This document shows, one piece after another, positions 24,145 to 35,631 of a DNA stretch of 64,000 bases (its first letter is position 1; each line of letters starts with the position of its first letter). Location: assembly GCA_035236585.1 (NCBI GenBank), contig CP141137.1, positions 13,408,327 through 13,472,326 of the forward strand, read 5' to 3'. Both the position numbers and the translations under genes were made by a program. This DNA comes from Warburgia ugandensis. Its lineage: Eukaryota; Streptophyta; Magnoliopsida; Canellales; Canellaceae. A model generated the notes under the pieces. It was given only the letters and a program-made list of their open reading frames with translations. It did no database searches and was not told the DNA's origin.

Positions 24145-25226
24145 TGTTGATTGTTTAACCGCAAGTGCACGGGCTATTGTAGTGTAGTTTATGCAAGTAC
24201 GGGTTGATCCCATGAGAACTTGATTTAAAATGATGGAGTTTTCAATAAAATTCAATTAATAAAAGAATATAAACTAACAATAAACTAAAATCCAACTTTA
24301 TTCAATTTCTGCAATTTGCACAATCATTTATTCAAAAGACAACAGAAATAAAACTAAAAAGCGTCCTGGATAAGCTTGTCCTTGAATTGCACTGCTCCTG
24401 AATAGCACTGTCCCTGGATAGTCAAAATGTGAATAAAACAAAACCAGAATAGCACAGGGACACAGATGTAATTAAAGTGAGGACACATTTGGAATTAAAT
24501 CGGGGACACAGATGGAATTAAACAGGGGACACAATTGGTATTACTGAAAAAGGATAGATTTGGTATTAAAACAGGGACTCATTTGGGATTTTTGAAATCT
24601 GCCAGGGGTAGATTTGTAATTTCATCAGGGTTATGGTTTTTCACGAGAAAACCAAGAAAACGAGGGGTTTGAGAAGGAAGAGGAGAGAAGAAGAGAAGAG
24701 GAAGGAGGGAGAAGGGAAGAAGAAGGAGAGAAGGGAAGATCGCGGGAGTGGGAACGGTGGGGAGAAAACCCGAGTTGGGTTTTCTCTCCTGGGGCATCCG
24801 GTGAAGAGAAGAAGGACTGCCGGAGAAGGAGGAAGAAGAAGGAAGAAAGAGGGAGAAGAGGAAGGAGAAGAAGATGGGGAGAAAACCCAGCCCTTGGCCG
24901 TGCGACTTGGAGAGAAAGAGGATGGGTTTTCTTCTCTGGAGTGTCCTGTGAAGATGGGAATGCGGGAAGGAGGATTGAGGAAAACCCAATCTGGGTTTTT
25001 CCTCATTGGGTCGTCCGCTTGTCTGGGTTCTTGCCTAGGCGTGCGAAGGGTCGTCGCCAGTGGAGAACTGGGCAGTCATCTGGCGCCTTTCGTTATGTTA
25101 AGATGCTCTGCTCAATGAAGGAGATGATGCATGGTATTGGAGGGCTAGATTGTGCAAGGCAGACAAGGGGCCAGAGGAGATGAAATGAGTGAGAAATCAA
25201 GGAGATTGGGCGACTGGAAACTCTAG

Positions 25227-25270
<44 letters not shown>

Positions 25271-25950
25271 AGATGATGCCAGCCAGCCCAGGTGTGTCAC
25301 ACACCTATGGCCGGCCTGGCAGTAGATTTGATGGGAAGCAAAGGAGAGAAAAAGAGAGAACAATGGAGATGGAGAGGAGGAGAGAAAAGGGAAGAAGCTG
25401 AGGGGGAAAGTTGGCTAGCCTAGCCTCCTTAGGGAGGAAAAAACGTTGTTTTTTTGGAGAGAGAGGAGAAGGGGAATAAAAGGGAGAGGGTGAGAGAGAC
25501 GTGTGAAAGAGAAGGAGAAAAAGAGATAGAAGAGAGAGAGAAAAGAAATGAGAAGGATAAGAGAAAAAGAGAGAAAAGAAATGAGTGGGGTCCACTAGAA
25601 GTTTAGACTTGTTAGAACTCTACAAGTCTTAAACTTTGTTCTGTCTTAGGACTCTTCAAAATCCACTTTTTTCCATGAAACTTCATCTGATCTTCATCTT
25701 GTATCCTTGATTCGATCTGGAGCATCCACGCCTGAGTTGACCGATCTGCAATGCACAGGACCCAATTAGTACAATCTAAACCGTCTATTAGCTTTAATGA
25801 TCATCTGACCGTTAATTTTGCAATTTAATGGTTGGATGGCCAATCAAAGCTAAAATATAATATTTTATATAAAATCTTGAAATTAATGGCCTAGATGCTC
25901 TAAGTGAACACTAAATTAGGGGTATTTTGACCAAAATTAAACACTTAACA
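24145..25950 (-). repeat. 5' LTR of the gag-only element
   Basis: 1,806 bp, same order of blocks as 17519-19357, with a shorter (GA)n run (25231-25267). It drives transcription toward lower coordinates. No unambiguous TATA box was fixed. Confidence 0.95.
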
Positions 25951-26082
25951 GCCATAGAATATTAAGATCATGAAGGATACCAAGTAAGAAAGAAATGACA
26001 TGCTGTTGCTTGACCAAGATCTTATAGATGCATCACTTGTATATGTGACCCTCTTAGACCAAGATGAGACACAATTGCATGG

Positions 26083-26510
26083 CCTTATAAGTATCATGTG
26101 ACCACACAACTCAGGAGTCATAACATATGTGCCTCCTTCAAGAAGAGCATGGAAGTCTTTAAACCATGACATGCCCACACGATCATAAAAGATCTTCATG
26201 TGACTTAATGTCTATGGACTAGTGTCCCTTAAGATGCAGTTATATGACTAAAAAAGTAAGGAAGCGCATCGTACGAGGACCCTATGCACTTCTCCTTAGA
26301 AGTAATCATGTGACCACACAACTTAGGAGTCATAACATATGTGCCTCCTTCAAGAAGAGAATGGAAGTCTTTAGACCATGACATGCCCACACGACCATAA
26401 AAAGATCTTCATGTGACTTAATGTCTATGGACTAGTGTCCTTTAAGATGTAGTTGTATGAGTAAAAAAGTAAGGTAGCGCATAGCACAAGGACCCTCTAC
26501 ACTTCTCCCT
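26083..26510. repeat. Tandem duplication of ~211 bp, copy 1 only
   Basis: Units begin at 26083 (CCTTATAAGTATCATGTG) and 26294 (CCTTAGAAGTAATCATGTG) and both run through the GTGCCTCCTTCAAGAAGAG and TAATGTCTATGGACTAGTGT blocks. Copy 2 has a single unit (from about 56464), so the event followed the large duplication. Confidence 0.9.
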
Positions 26511-26660
26511 TCTAAAAGATGATGAAATTATCAAGATGATGATGTGTCTATGTAGTCAGATAACTTGAGTCATGCAAGATATAAGAATCATGCAACAATG
26601 CCACATTTCATGTAATTACATGACCTATCTAGTTGTAAAAAAAATATAAATGCTACAATC

Positions 26661-26695
26661 TGATTGGCCATATCCCATAAAAGCCTATATAAAAG
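26661..26695 (+). promoter_or_regulatory. Candidate promoter: inverted CCAAT plus TATA box (copy 1)
   Basis: TGATTGGCCA (inverted CCAAT) lies 25 bp before TATATAAAAG (26686-26695). The pair is conserved at 56836-56867 in copy 2. No ORF follows, so this may be an LTR promoter from a decayed retroelement. Confidence 0.4.
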
Positions 26696-29600
26696 GACAT
26701 CCTCTAAAAAGAAAAGGGTGCAATTCCTCACAAGAAAGGTGCTTCACTCGTGAAAATATTTCTTTAAGTTTCCATAGTTTAAGAAGGCTAGGAAAACTTT
26801 ATTAGAAAGTGAAAGAGAGATATATCTTACATGGGTAATACTTGAGGGGAGCTAAATTTCAAATTTTATGAAAGAGGAGTCTCTTCTAAAGTATTCCTAG
26901 AGCATGATTTCTTTATATTGGTTTTTTGGTATTATGATCTTCTTTCCTTTTTTGCAAAGTTAGGTATAATTTCTTTCCTTTTCTCTTGAACTTTTTAGTT
27001 TTTGTTATATTTAGGGTAGTTCAGATAGGGTAGGAATTTAATCATCTTCCTACTTTCAAGTATAGTTTCTTACCATCTATTAAAATAGTTTCTTCTTTTA
27101 TAGTTTAGTAGATTAGAGTTTTCCCTAGATGAGAGTGAAGAAAGAGAGGAGCCAAGGTTCCTCCTCCCCTAAAGATCCTTTGAACTTGATTAAGAGCTTT
27201 TCCTACTTTATAGTAGGAGGGAGTTTTTCAACATAAAGCTTAAAGGGTCTCACTCTTAGTTGAGTAGAAATGCCTATTTAAGAAGGCTTGTTTACTTTAC
27301 ATATAAAGAAAGTCCTTTACAATATGTATCCTTAATTGGTGCTTTCTTCACATCTTGTAAGCATACCAAGTGGAGTTAGTGTCTAGCACATTCCAACCTC
27401 ATAACCAAGCTACTAACCTGATCCTTTGAACTAATAGGTCTTAGAGCATTCTCTCTAGGTGATGACTTCGAATTTAAGAATTAAGGAAGGAATTCCTAAT
27501 TCCAGTGATAATTTTTCAATATATAAGGACACATGATCAAAGGCACGAATTGGTCGTAGTGGCCAATGGCGTTTGAAGGAGTTTTTTTTAGAGGTCTTGC
27601 CTATAGATAGGGTGCCCACACCATGCACCCCTTTTTTGAAATTTTCACCACTTGAAAGAACCAATCATCTGGTGTTCCCACCTATCATATGGGCCCTTCC
27701 ACTTTGTCAGTCTCCTTGTATTAATCTCAATGCCATATGCTCCCTTTTTCTATTATTCAGGCAATCTGATGACAAAAATCCAATAAGCTCATAGTAGCTG
27801 GGGAAGGTTCACATCTTGATATTGGGATTATGATATGTATATCTGTATTACAAAATAAATCTTGCTCAATAATACACTTCAAGTCTTTGCTATGACAAGG
27901 CCTTTAGAAACTAAGTGGTTGAAGAAATTTAATGATCAAGGACCACTCTTTCTCTTTCACTGTTGTTTTAGAATACTTCTAATAGGACTCTAAAAACAAT
28001 GCATTTTCAAGATGGCACTTAGATAGAGCTCACTTTTGGATTATTTAATAAGTTCAACTTGTTTAGTTTGCTAATTTTGACTTCCTATACAAATTCATGT
28101 CAATCCAATGCTTATAGAGTTTAACTTTTTATATATAAATTCAATGCTCATGATTTAGACCCTAAAAGGGCAAAGTCAAAATCATCCAATGATCATGAAT
28201 TTTGGTTTCTACCAAATCTAAGGTAGGACAAGCATAATGGATGGATTAGATCACAAGTATGTGGAGCCTATCTATTTAGCATAAAAAATGGCATCATATT
28301 TTAGCATTTGCAAAGCATTTTCCTTCTTTTAATTGTTTAAGATTGGATGGATTTGGTTATAAAGTCTCAAATGGATGGAAATTATTTTCCAATGGTTCGT
28401 GTAATAGTTTTATAGTCTACAATAGACTCCATTGAACATGTTCCTTTTGTTATGAATAGGGCTGCCAACAAATTGGATTTGGTCTAGATACCATCATTTC
28501 ATATTCTTTCCAATAAATTTCATAAGTTTGATTATAAATTAGGTAATTGTTTAGATTTTCATAATCCTTTCTATATCATTATAGTTAGTTCAGTTTGGAT
28601 AGTGAATTATCCACTCTATTTGGTTCTATCATTCACCCTACATGGAGGATATAAATCAAGTATAGGGCTGATTTTTTTTTTTTTTTGGCAAGCCCACAAG
28701 GCAAGATAGGAGAGCATCAAGCAAACCAAATAAAATCTAGTGCAATAATTTAAAAGAGTCCTGATGATTGCACATGCTCAAGAGGAGAGAAAGGTTACAA
28801 GCCTATTTTTTCTATAATAAACACAAAATTTTACTTCTAAAAAAATACTTTATTGCATAGAATTATGGAAATTTGGAAAAATTAAGAAATTAAAAATTTT
28901 AGAGATGAAATCACAAGCGAAAACCTCAATATTTGGAATGTATGTGAAAAATAGAATCCAACGCTACTAAGAACACTCAAATCGAATACTAGAGGAAAAA
29001 TGGATAATTATTTTAATTTTTGTATTTAATTGAAATTAACATAAAGGCATAACGGTATTTTTACATGTAGGGCTCGCAAAAATAGGCCTTGAAATCCATG
29101 ACGGGATAGGCAATTAATAGGTAGGGTGATGATTAGCAGCATTTATTGCTAATAATCATATCACCATAAATGTAAAACAAATTTTTAATTAAAAAATTAA
29201 ATTTAAAAAATGTAATAATGGGGGAGCTTTAAATACACCTCGCCCACCATTAATGCATACCTATTCTTGAACCACAATCACTCCCCTTCCCCGTTCAGCA
29301 TGTCGTCGATGACCACAACCCACCGATGACAGCTATCGAGCCAGCCTAATTGAGGTAGGCTACTCTATTTCCCTTCTTTCCCCCATTTCTAGCTCATTTT
29401 GGGATTTTCATGCTGAGTTATCATTTTTTTTAACATTGAATCCATTTTTCGATGAGTGTTGTGCGTTACTATTCCTTTTGATAATAAACCGATGAAATAA
29501 TATTAGATAGATGATCTGAACCATTCATCTTGTGAATGATGAAACAACGAACAAACTAATGCCTTTTTCATGGTGATTCGAAGGCTAAGGATGTCAAAAA

Positions 29601-31112
29601 ATAATAATATGAAGATTTTTATAAATGTGGTAAAAAAATCAAGTTAAAACATGAGATATTGGCAAAATCTGTTGATGGCAAGGTAAAAAATAGAATGTAC
29701 GTGAAAAACCGATTAAAACAGTGTAAAAATTGCAAAATTTGGACACCGAGTGGGTGGTCGCCAATGGCTACTAGAGTTTCGCCATTGTCTCTGGTAACAG
29801 CAGACCAGTCCAGTGGTCGTCCCCGGCGACGGTGACCTAGTCGAGTTGCGCATGGACATAGCAGAGATGTGCCTGGGCGACACGCGCTCTTAGTGTATGC
29901 ATGCCGCACATGCAACGTCACCACCACGAGGTGAAACGTTCGCGCTCTCCTTATGCACGTCACACACCATGCGTCTTTGTGATGCCGCCCTATTTAAATT
30001 GGATTTCGAGTGGTTCTGGGCCTTCCATTCATTAAAAACTTGATTTTAGGAGTTATAGAAATCCAAATCACTATCCAAAAGATCCGTTACGATCATCTCA
30101 TTGATGCAGACCTAGATGTGACTTGAAAACCTAGATTTGAACACCTTTAAAATTGTTAAATTACTAAATAAGATCAGATAACCTAGATAAGGCTAATCAA
30201 TGGATGATCAGGCCTTAGAACTTAATTGCATGTATCAAATATGAGATGATCTAGGGGATTAATAGAGTAAATCTCATGTGATTGTCAAGAATGGCGATCT
30301 TGATCGTTGATTTGATTAAGTGCCATAGGATTAGTTGATCAAAGAACAATTCGACTGTCAAATCAATGTGTAATCATAGAAATATATGCAATGCACTACA
30401 TAAATACTAGAATTGGAAGAATCATAATGAGAAGGGTTAGACTTGATGACCAAATGTTAATTATGAGTGATACAGAGCGATCTAATGGTTAGAACGTCTC
30501 TAAACTTTATAAAATGCTAGAGGCTGACCTTTATTGATTAAGAGACATTAATTGAATGAATTATGACATGGATTAACGCTCAAAGACCATAGATGATTGA
30601 CTAGATGTTAGAAAGACTTACATCTAGTTCAGGATTGACCTAATAAAGAGCTAATCAGATGATCTCGGCTGTTAATCTAGGATTAATAGCCAGATTAAGA
30701 AAATATCAATTGGAATTACTTATTTTGAGGCGTGAAGACACCAAGTGATTAGATGACTTGTGATGTGATATGTATGTCAAAGCACACGGTGTGACATTGC
30801 TCATGTATCTGATTAGAGTGTTATGCTTATTGAAGTAGGTGATTGTATTTTGTGATTTTCATGATTTCATGGATCATGACATATTATTTGAAAATTTAGA
30901 AGCATGAGTTTTACACATTTTCATGTTTGCATGATTTTTTTTATATTTATCATACTGGGTTAATATTGCGATATCTTGATTTACATGATTTAGCCCTATA
31001 TTTTACTATATGACTGACATTGCACTACCATTGTCCTAGACTGGGTCTTATGGAGATGGTTACACATGGGATTTTCTATGCTTTGTCGATTGGAATAATT
31101 AAGGTTGTGATG
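26696..31112. other. Duplicated non-coding block (copy 1)
   Basis: No gene supported. It matches 56868-61220. A small GC-rich island at about 29270-29345 and 29740-29990 is surrounded by AT-rich DNA. Open frames over the island differ between the two copies (minus strand in copy 1, plus strand in copy 2), so they are not conserved proteins. The block is probably decayed repeat DNA. Confidence 0.5.
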
Positions 31113-31295
31113 GGATGTATCTTCCTGTAAGTGCTTGAGTACCTTGTGTAGGTGAAAGGGTGAAAATGGGATTGGAATGTATCTTTCTGTGAGCGCCTGA
31201 GTGCTCCGTGTGGGTGAAAGGGTGAAAGCGGGATTGGAATGCGTCTTTCTGTGAGTGCTTGAGTGCCATGTCATGGGTGAAAGGGTGAAAGCGAA
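31113..31295. repeat. Three ~60 bp tandem units (copy 1)
   Basis: Units share TCTTTCTGTGAG(C/T)GC, GAGTGC and GGGTGAAAGGGTGAAAGCG. The counterpart at 61221-61396 also has three units, with the middle one shortened. Confidence 0.85.
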
Positions 31296-32367
31296 AAGTA
31301 CTGAAAGTTAGGCCCACATTGCCATGAGTGTAGTTGAGACACTTATAGGGCTTGACTGTGCACGATCTATTAATTTTGACATGCATTATATTATTCTATG
31401 GACACAGATTTTCATTGTTTCGATGGACATATATCCATGTATTTTTCTCATGCTTTGTATGTCATGAAGCTCAGGATTGATATCGATTTGTTTAGATCAT
31501 GATTCTCCTGTATTATTCATCATGGATGCCTAATGTTTGCGTGCTTCGTATATATTTATCTTATGAGATTTACTATGATCTTGATACTTTGCGTCATATG
31601 ATTTTATCGCATTTGTTATTGAATATAAATCGCCTACACAAGCATAGCTTGCTGCGGTATTGCTTTGTTTTGCAATGCCTTAGATTTGGAGCACGATAGC
31701 GCCAAGGAAAAACAAGTGGAGCAACGTTGATTAGAGCGATGACTTCAAGGACCATCAGCATTTTGTGTTCAGAGACTGAGTTAGTGTATGTCACTTTAGA
31801 CTTGTATTTAAAATTTGGGCTATACTTAGATGTTCATTTTAGATAGATTGGACCCACACTATTATACAATGTACATTTACTTGCATATGTGTATGAAGTG
31901 GTAATGATGGATGGATCCTAGAGGATTTTTGGACATGCTATTATTATTGTTCTTTTCATGATTGTGTTTGATTTATCATGGTTTAGAGTGAGTATGCTCA
32001 GCATATCGGAGATTTGATTTTTGTTAATATCGTGGTTTTGTATCTTGGGTGACTCTCGGGGTTTTCTTTGGATATTTCTTTTGACCTCTGCATTATTTCA
32101 CTTAATTGTGAGTTTATTTTCAGGGATTCCGCTTATTTTGTAAAACAAATTATTATTATTATTTTGTATTTTGAAAAAGGTTTAGAAAACCCATGGCATC
32201 ACATTTTCATACAACGTAAAACTTTTATTGCATATCTACACTGTTCATAATATCAAGAATGACACAGATAGGCTATAACTCAAATTTCACGCTCACTAAA
32301 TGGTTTTGCCCTTTTTTTTTGAGGTAAAAGTTATGCCAATCTATTTTTCAAAATAAAAAGAAAATTA
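31296..32367. other. Duplicated non-coding DNA upstream of the MITE (copy 1)
   Basis: Matches 61397-62317, except that about 140 bp (31840-31980) is absent from copy 2 and about 37 bp (31679-31715) is replaced there by the DYW-derived patch. No gene seen. Confidence 0.5.
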
Positions 32368-32763
32368 CGCTTTATGCCCTAAAACTATTAACTCATAATA
32401 CTTTAGTCCTTAAAGTTTTAGAAAAATAATATAGTACTTGAAACTATTAGTTCTAGTTGCGATTTAGTCTTTCTACATGATCAAGTTCCATAAACAATAG
32501 TTTAGCTCCATAGCTAAGTTGTTTTATTTGAACTTTAAGACTAAAGAGTTAGATGTTAATAGTTTAAGTGAATAAAGCGTTAGATGTCAATAGTTTAAAG
32601 GACTAAAGCATACTTTTCTAGGACCCAATTGTTAATGATGATGACAAAAAGTTAACAGAAAAACTAAAGCAATATTTAAAGTAATATTTTCAAAAACTAA
32701 ATTGTTTTAATAGAACTTTAAGAATAAAATGTTTTAAGTGAATAGTTTTAGGGAATAAAGTGC
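32368..32763. mobile_element. MITE with ~22 bp inverted ends (copy 1)
   Basis: Left end CGCTTTATGCCCTAAAACTA and the reverse complement of the right end GCACTTTATTCCCTAAAACT match closely. The interior repeats ACTATTA-GTT and AATAGTTTAA words. It is AT-rich, 396 bp and has no ORF. It is present in both duplication copies. A target duplication could not be fixed. Confidence 0.75.
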
Positions 32764-32966
32764 ATAAGGGGCAGTCTTGATACACAAAGCTCCTCCATAC
32801 ACGAAGTTCGAGAAAGGGGTGGACCACGAGGGTCTATAATATGCAGTATTACTTTGTATTTTTACTAGAGGCTATTTACATGTTTTGAAATTGTGACCTG
32901 AAGGTTGACAACTTTAGTGTTGAGGCAAGGCACCCCTTCTAATTTTTTTTAAAAGACTTTAAAAAA

Positions 32967-33579
32967 TGATTTTTTTTTACAAATGGCATTATATTTTGAC
33001 ATTTTTGCAAAAATATCCAACAATTCTTTAATTTTGTAAATTTACTATTAAGTTTTTATAAATTTTACATTTTACAAACGACATCATATAGATATATGGT
33101 TGTTAGAGAAGGCATCGAAAAACAGAGAGCGTGACTTGGGAAGTGAGGTAGACGTCGGGTAGGGGCGCAGTTGACCTCGTGGGGCAAGATCAGGGTGCTG
33201 TCTGTTGGGGATCTACTAGCTGTGTAGGGAGGGGGTGGGGGGCAATCTAGGTATCACCAGGCCAATAAAGAGGGCTATTTGGGTAGCGCCGACAGCACCA
33301 GCGTGGGGTGGTGCGGTTTGAGCAGCATTGGCCAGAGGAGGGCGGGATTTGGGTAATGTCATGGTAGTGCCGACCGGCGATAGAAAATATGCTAAAAACA
33401 AGGGTGGCTGGAAGAGACTTGTTATTTAGTAAAAAAATTAATAGAAAAAAAGAAAGACCGTAAACTAACATAATAACAATTGCAAAGTTTCTGAAAACTT
33501 AATGGCAAACTTTTAAAATTAAAAAATATAGAGTTTTTGACAAAAATGGCAAAATATAATAACATTTTTGCAAAATCCT
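32967..33579. mobile_element. Mutator-like element upstream of the PPR gene
   Basis: 613 bp with imperfect inverted ends of about 90-100 bp sharing ATTATATTTTG(A/C)CATTTTTG, CTTTAATTTT-like and (A/C)(C/T)TATTAAGTTTT-type words with the element at 7045-7920. It is flanked by TTTAAAAAA (32958-32966 and 33580-33588), a 9 bp duplication typical of Mutator elements, though low complexity weakens it. The interior (33100-33400) is much richer in G+C than the ends, as in elements that have captured host DNA. It ends 63 bp before the PPR start codon. It is missing from copy 2 as part of the 2.6 kb deletion. Confidence 0.65.
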
Positions 33580-33642
33580 TTTAAAAAATAGATATGATAA
33601 TCGAGGGACGAGGACTCACTTCTCCGCTCGTCAAGAGGTACG

Positions 33643-35631
33643 ATGCAGACTCCTCTAATCTCTCTTACAGCATCCACAACAACTGCTGCCACCAACCTCA
33701 AAAAAGCCAATGAGAAGAAGAAGCCGAATCGCTTCTCCCAGAACAGCCTCCTAATATCGCTCTGCAAATCCGGTGAAGTGAAAGAAGCCTTGGCCTTCCT
33801 TGAGTCCCCAAGTATCAGGAGCAGCAGCAGCACCTCCGAAGAGCAGAAACGGCCCTATGATCTCCTCCCAACCCACGACTACTATTATCTCCTCCTTCAC
33901 TCCTGTATTACCAAACGCTCCTTACAAGATGGAAAGCGATTGCACAACCAGCTCCGATCCAACGATGCACTACTCCGAGACCCTGTTCTTCGGAGCAAGC
34001 TCATCACCATGTACTCCGTCTGCGGCCAAATCAATGATGCTCGTCGCGTTTTCTATGAATACCCCAATGGTTCCAGCGGCCCGGATGAAAACTCTGTATG
34101 GGAAGCAATGCTAATCGCTTATTGCAGAAATGAGTCCCACCATGAAGTTCTTTTTCTCTACAACCAGATGCAGTATCGGCATTCTCCGAGTAATTTTGCC
34201 TTGTCGTCAGTCCTCAAGTCCTGCTGCGAATTATTGGAAATTCGTTTTGGAAAAGCTGTTCATGCACAGGTATTTAAAGTTACAGAACGTAATGTTCCTG
34301 ATCAGGTGGTGAATAATGCTCTTCTTAGACTTTATGCTGATTGTGCGGGTTGTTTCGATGACGCTAGTAAACTTTTTGATGGAATGTGTGACAGAAATGT
34401 TGTTTCGTGGAACTCTTTGCTTCTGGGTTATGTTAGATGGGGTCGTTTTGTTGACTGTCTGGAATTTTTTAGGAAGATGCAGATTGAGAATGTGGGATTT
34501 AGTTGGGTTACTTTAACAACAGTTCTTCCTGTATGTGGTAGATTGACGGCACTTCGAAATGGTAAGGAGATACATTGTCGAATTGTTAGAGCGAGATTTA
34601 GACCTGATATTCCAGTGATGAATTCTCTCATGGACATGTATGCTAAATGCGGAGAGGTTGAGTATAGTTGGGACGTGTTTCAGCAAATGGGTGATAGGGA
34701 TTTGATGTCTTGGAATATAATGATCATGGGTTATGGCATTAATGGTATGGGGGGTGAAGCGTTGAGGTTGTTTGATAAGATGGTCGAGGAGCAGACGTTT
34801 AGACCAGATGGAGTCACCTTCATTGCATTGCTTTCAAGTTGCAGTCACAATGGGCTGACGGAGGAAGGCGGGAGATTATTTAACAGAATGGAGAGAAATT
34901 TTGGTGTTTCGCCAATGATAGAACATTATGCATGCTTCATTGATCTCTTGGCCCGAGTGGGACGGATCGAGGAGGCACTGCATGTGGCAGAGAACATGCC
35001 AATGAGCCCAAGTGGTAGCATATGGGGATCATTACTCAATTCTTGCTGGCTCTATGGAAATATAGAGCTTGGAGAGGTTGTGGCAGAGCACTTGTTTGAA
35101 TTGGAGCCAAACAATGCTGGAAATTACGTGATCCTGTCAAACCTGTATGCTGCAGCTGGAAGGTGGGAGGATGTTAAGAAGGTGAGAGAGATGATGGAAA
35201 AGAAGGGACTAAAGAAAGAGGTGGGATGTAGTTGGATTCAGGTTGATAAAAAAATTCATACTTTTGTGGCTGGAGGAAGTGCAGGGTTCCATCGGTCAGA
35301 AGAGTACAAGAGAGCTTGGATGGATTTGATGAAGGCGATGGAGGCGGCTGGGTATGTTCCTGATACAGGCGTTGTGTTACACGATGTGAATGACGAAATG
35401 AAAGCAATGTGGGTGTGTGAGCACAGTGAGAGGCTCGCTGTCGTGTTTGGCCTCATCCACACTGGTTCTGGGATGCCCATTCGAGTCACTAAGAACCTTC
35501 GGGTCTGTTTGGACTGCCATTCTGCCCTCAAGATCATTTCAAAGGTTACAAAAAGGGTTATCATTTTGAGGGACACAAACCGTTTCCACCACTTTGAGGA
35601 TGGAACATGCTCTTGCAAGGATTATTGGTGA
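33643..35631 (+). CDS. PPR-DYW RNA-editing factor, intact
   Basis: A 662-residue intronless protein. PPR-DYW proteins bind specific plastid or mitochondrial transcripts and edit C to U. The N-terminus (1-30) is rich in Ser/Thr, Ala, Lys and low in acidic residues, as in organelle transit peptides. PLS-type repeats follow from about residue 80: KLITMYSVCGQINDARRVF, NALLRLYADCAGCFDDASKLF, NVVSWNSLLLGYVRWGRFVD, NSLMDMYAKCGEVEYSWDVF, DLMSWNIMIMGYGINGMGGE. E/E+ motifs span about 470-560. The DYW deaminase domain is complete: HSE at 594-596 (zinc ligand and catalytic Glu), CLDC at 622-625, HH 649-650, CSC 656-658, DYW 660-662. From memory it most resembles Arabidopsis At3g14330 (CREF3, plastid psbE editing), but orthology is unproven. 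An AATAAA-like signal lies near 35770. Copy 2 keeps only the last 80 codons. Confidence 0.93.
   Translation: MQTPLISLTASTTTAATNLKKANEKKKPNRFSQNSLLISLCKSGEVKEALAFLESPSIRSSSSTSEEQKRPYDLLPTHDYYYLLLHSCITKRSLQDGKRLHNQLRSNDALLRDPVLRSKLITMYSVCGQINDARRVFYEYPNGSSGPDENSVWEAMLIAYCRNESHHEVLFLYNQMQYRHSPSNFALSSVLKSCCELLEIRFGKAVHAQVFKVTERNVPDQVVNNALLRLYADCAGCFDDASKLFDGMCDRNVVSWNSLLLGYVRWGRFVDCLEFFRKMQIENVGFSWVTLTTVLPVCGRLTALRNGKEIHCRIVRARFRPDIPVMNSLMDMYAKCGEVEYSWDVFQQMGDRDLMSWNIMIMGYGINGMGGEALRLFDKMVEEQTFRPDGVTFIALLSSCSHNGLTEEGGRLFNRMERNFGVSPMIEHYACFIDLLARVGRIEEALHVAENMPMSPSGSIWGSLLNSCWLYGNIELGEVVAEHLFELEPNNAGNYVILSNLYAAAGRWEDVKKVREMMEKKGLKKEVGCSWIQVDKKIHTFVAGGSAGFHRSEEYKRAWMDLMKAMEAAGYVPDTGVVLHDVNDEMKAMWVCEHSERLAVVFGLIHTGSGMPIRVTKNLRVCLDCHSALKIISKVTKRVIILRDTNRFHHFEDGTCSCKDYW

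Larger units (their letters stand above)
17519..25950 (-). mobile_element. Complete gag-only Athila-like LTR retrotransposon
   Basis: An 8,432 bp element on the minus strand. Two LTRs begin TGTTGATTG and end CACTTAACA on the plus strand, flanked by an exact 5 bp target duplication GCCAT (17514-17518 and 25951-25955). A tRNA-Asp primer site lies next to the right LTR and a G-rich polypurine tract next to the left LTR. The 4.8 kb interior encodes only gag; no protease, reverse transcriptase, RNase H, integrase or envelope-like ORF was seen. The primer type and gag resemble the Athila lineage. Being gag-only with intact ends, it most likely moved using enzymes from a full-length relative. Ten differences in about 277 aligned LTR bases (19081-19357 against 25674-25950) give roughly 3.6% LTR divergence. 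Confidence 0.92.

Noticed and set aside
28458-28690. Possible small hAT element (TAGGGCTGCCAA...TTGGCAAGCCCA)
   Set aside because: Ends match at only 9 of 12 bases and no target duplication is visible in either copy (also 58601-58842).
29619-29963. 114-codon minus-strand ORF over the GC-rich island
   Set aside because: The frame is not kept in duplication copy 2, where the open frames are on the other strand.
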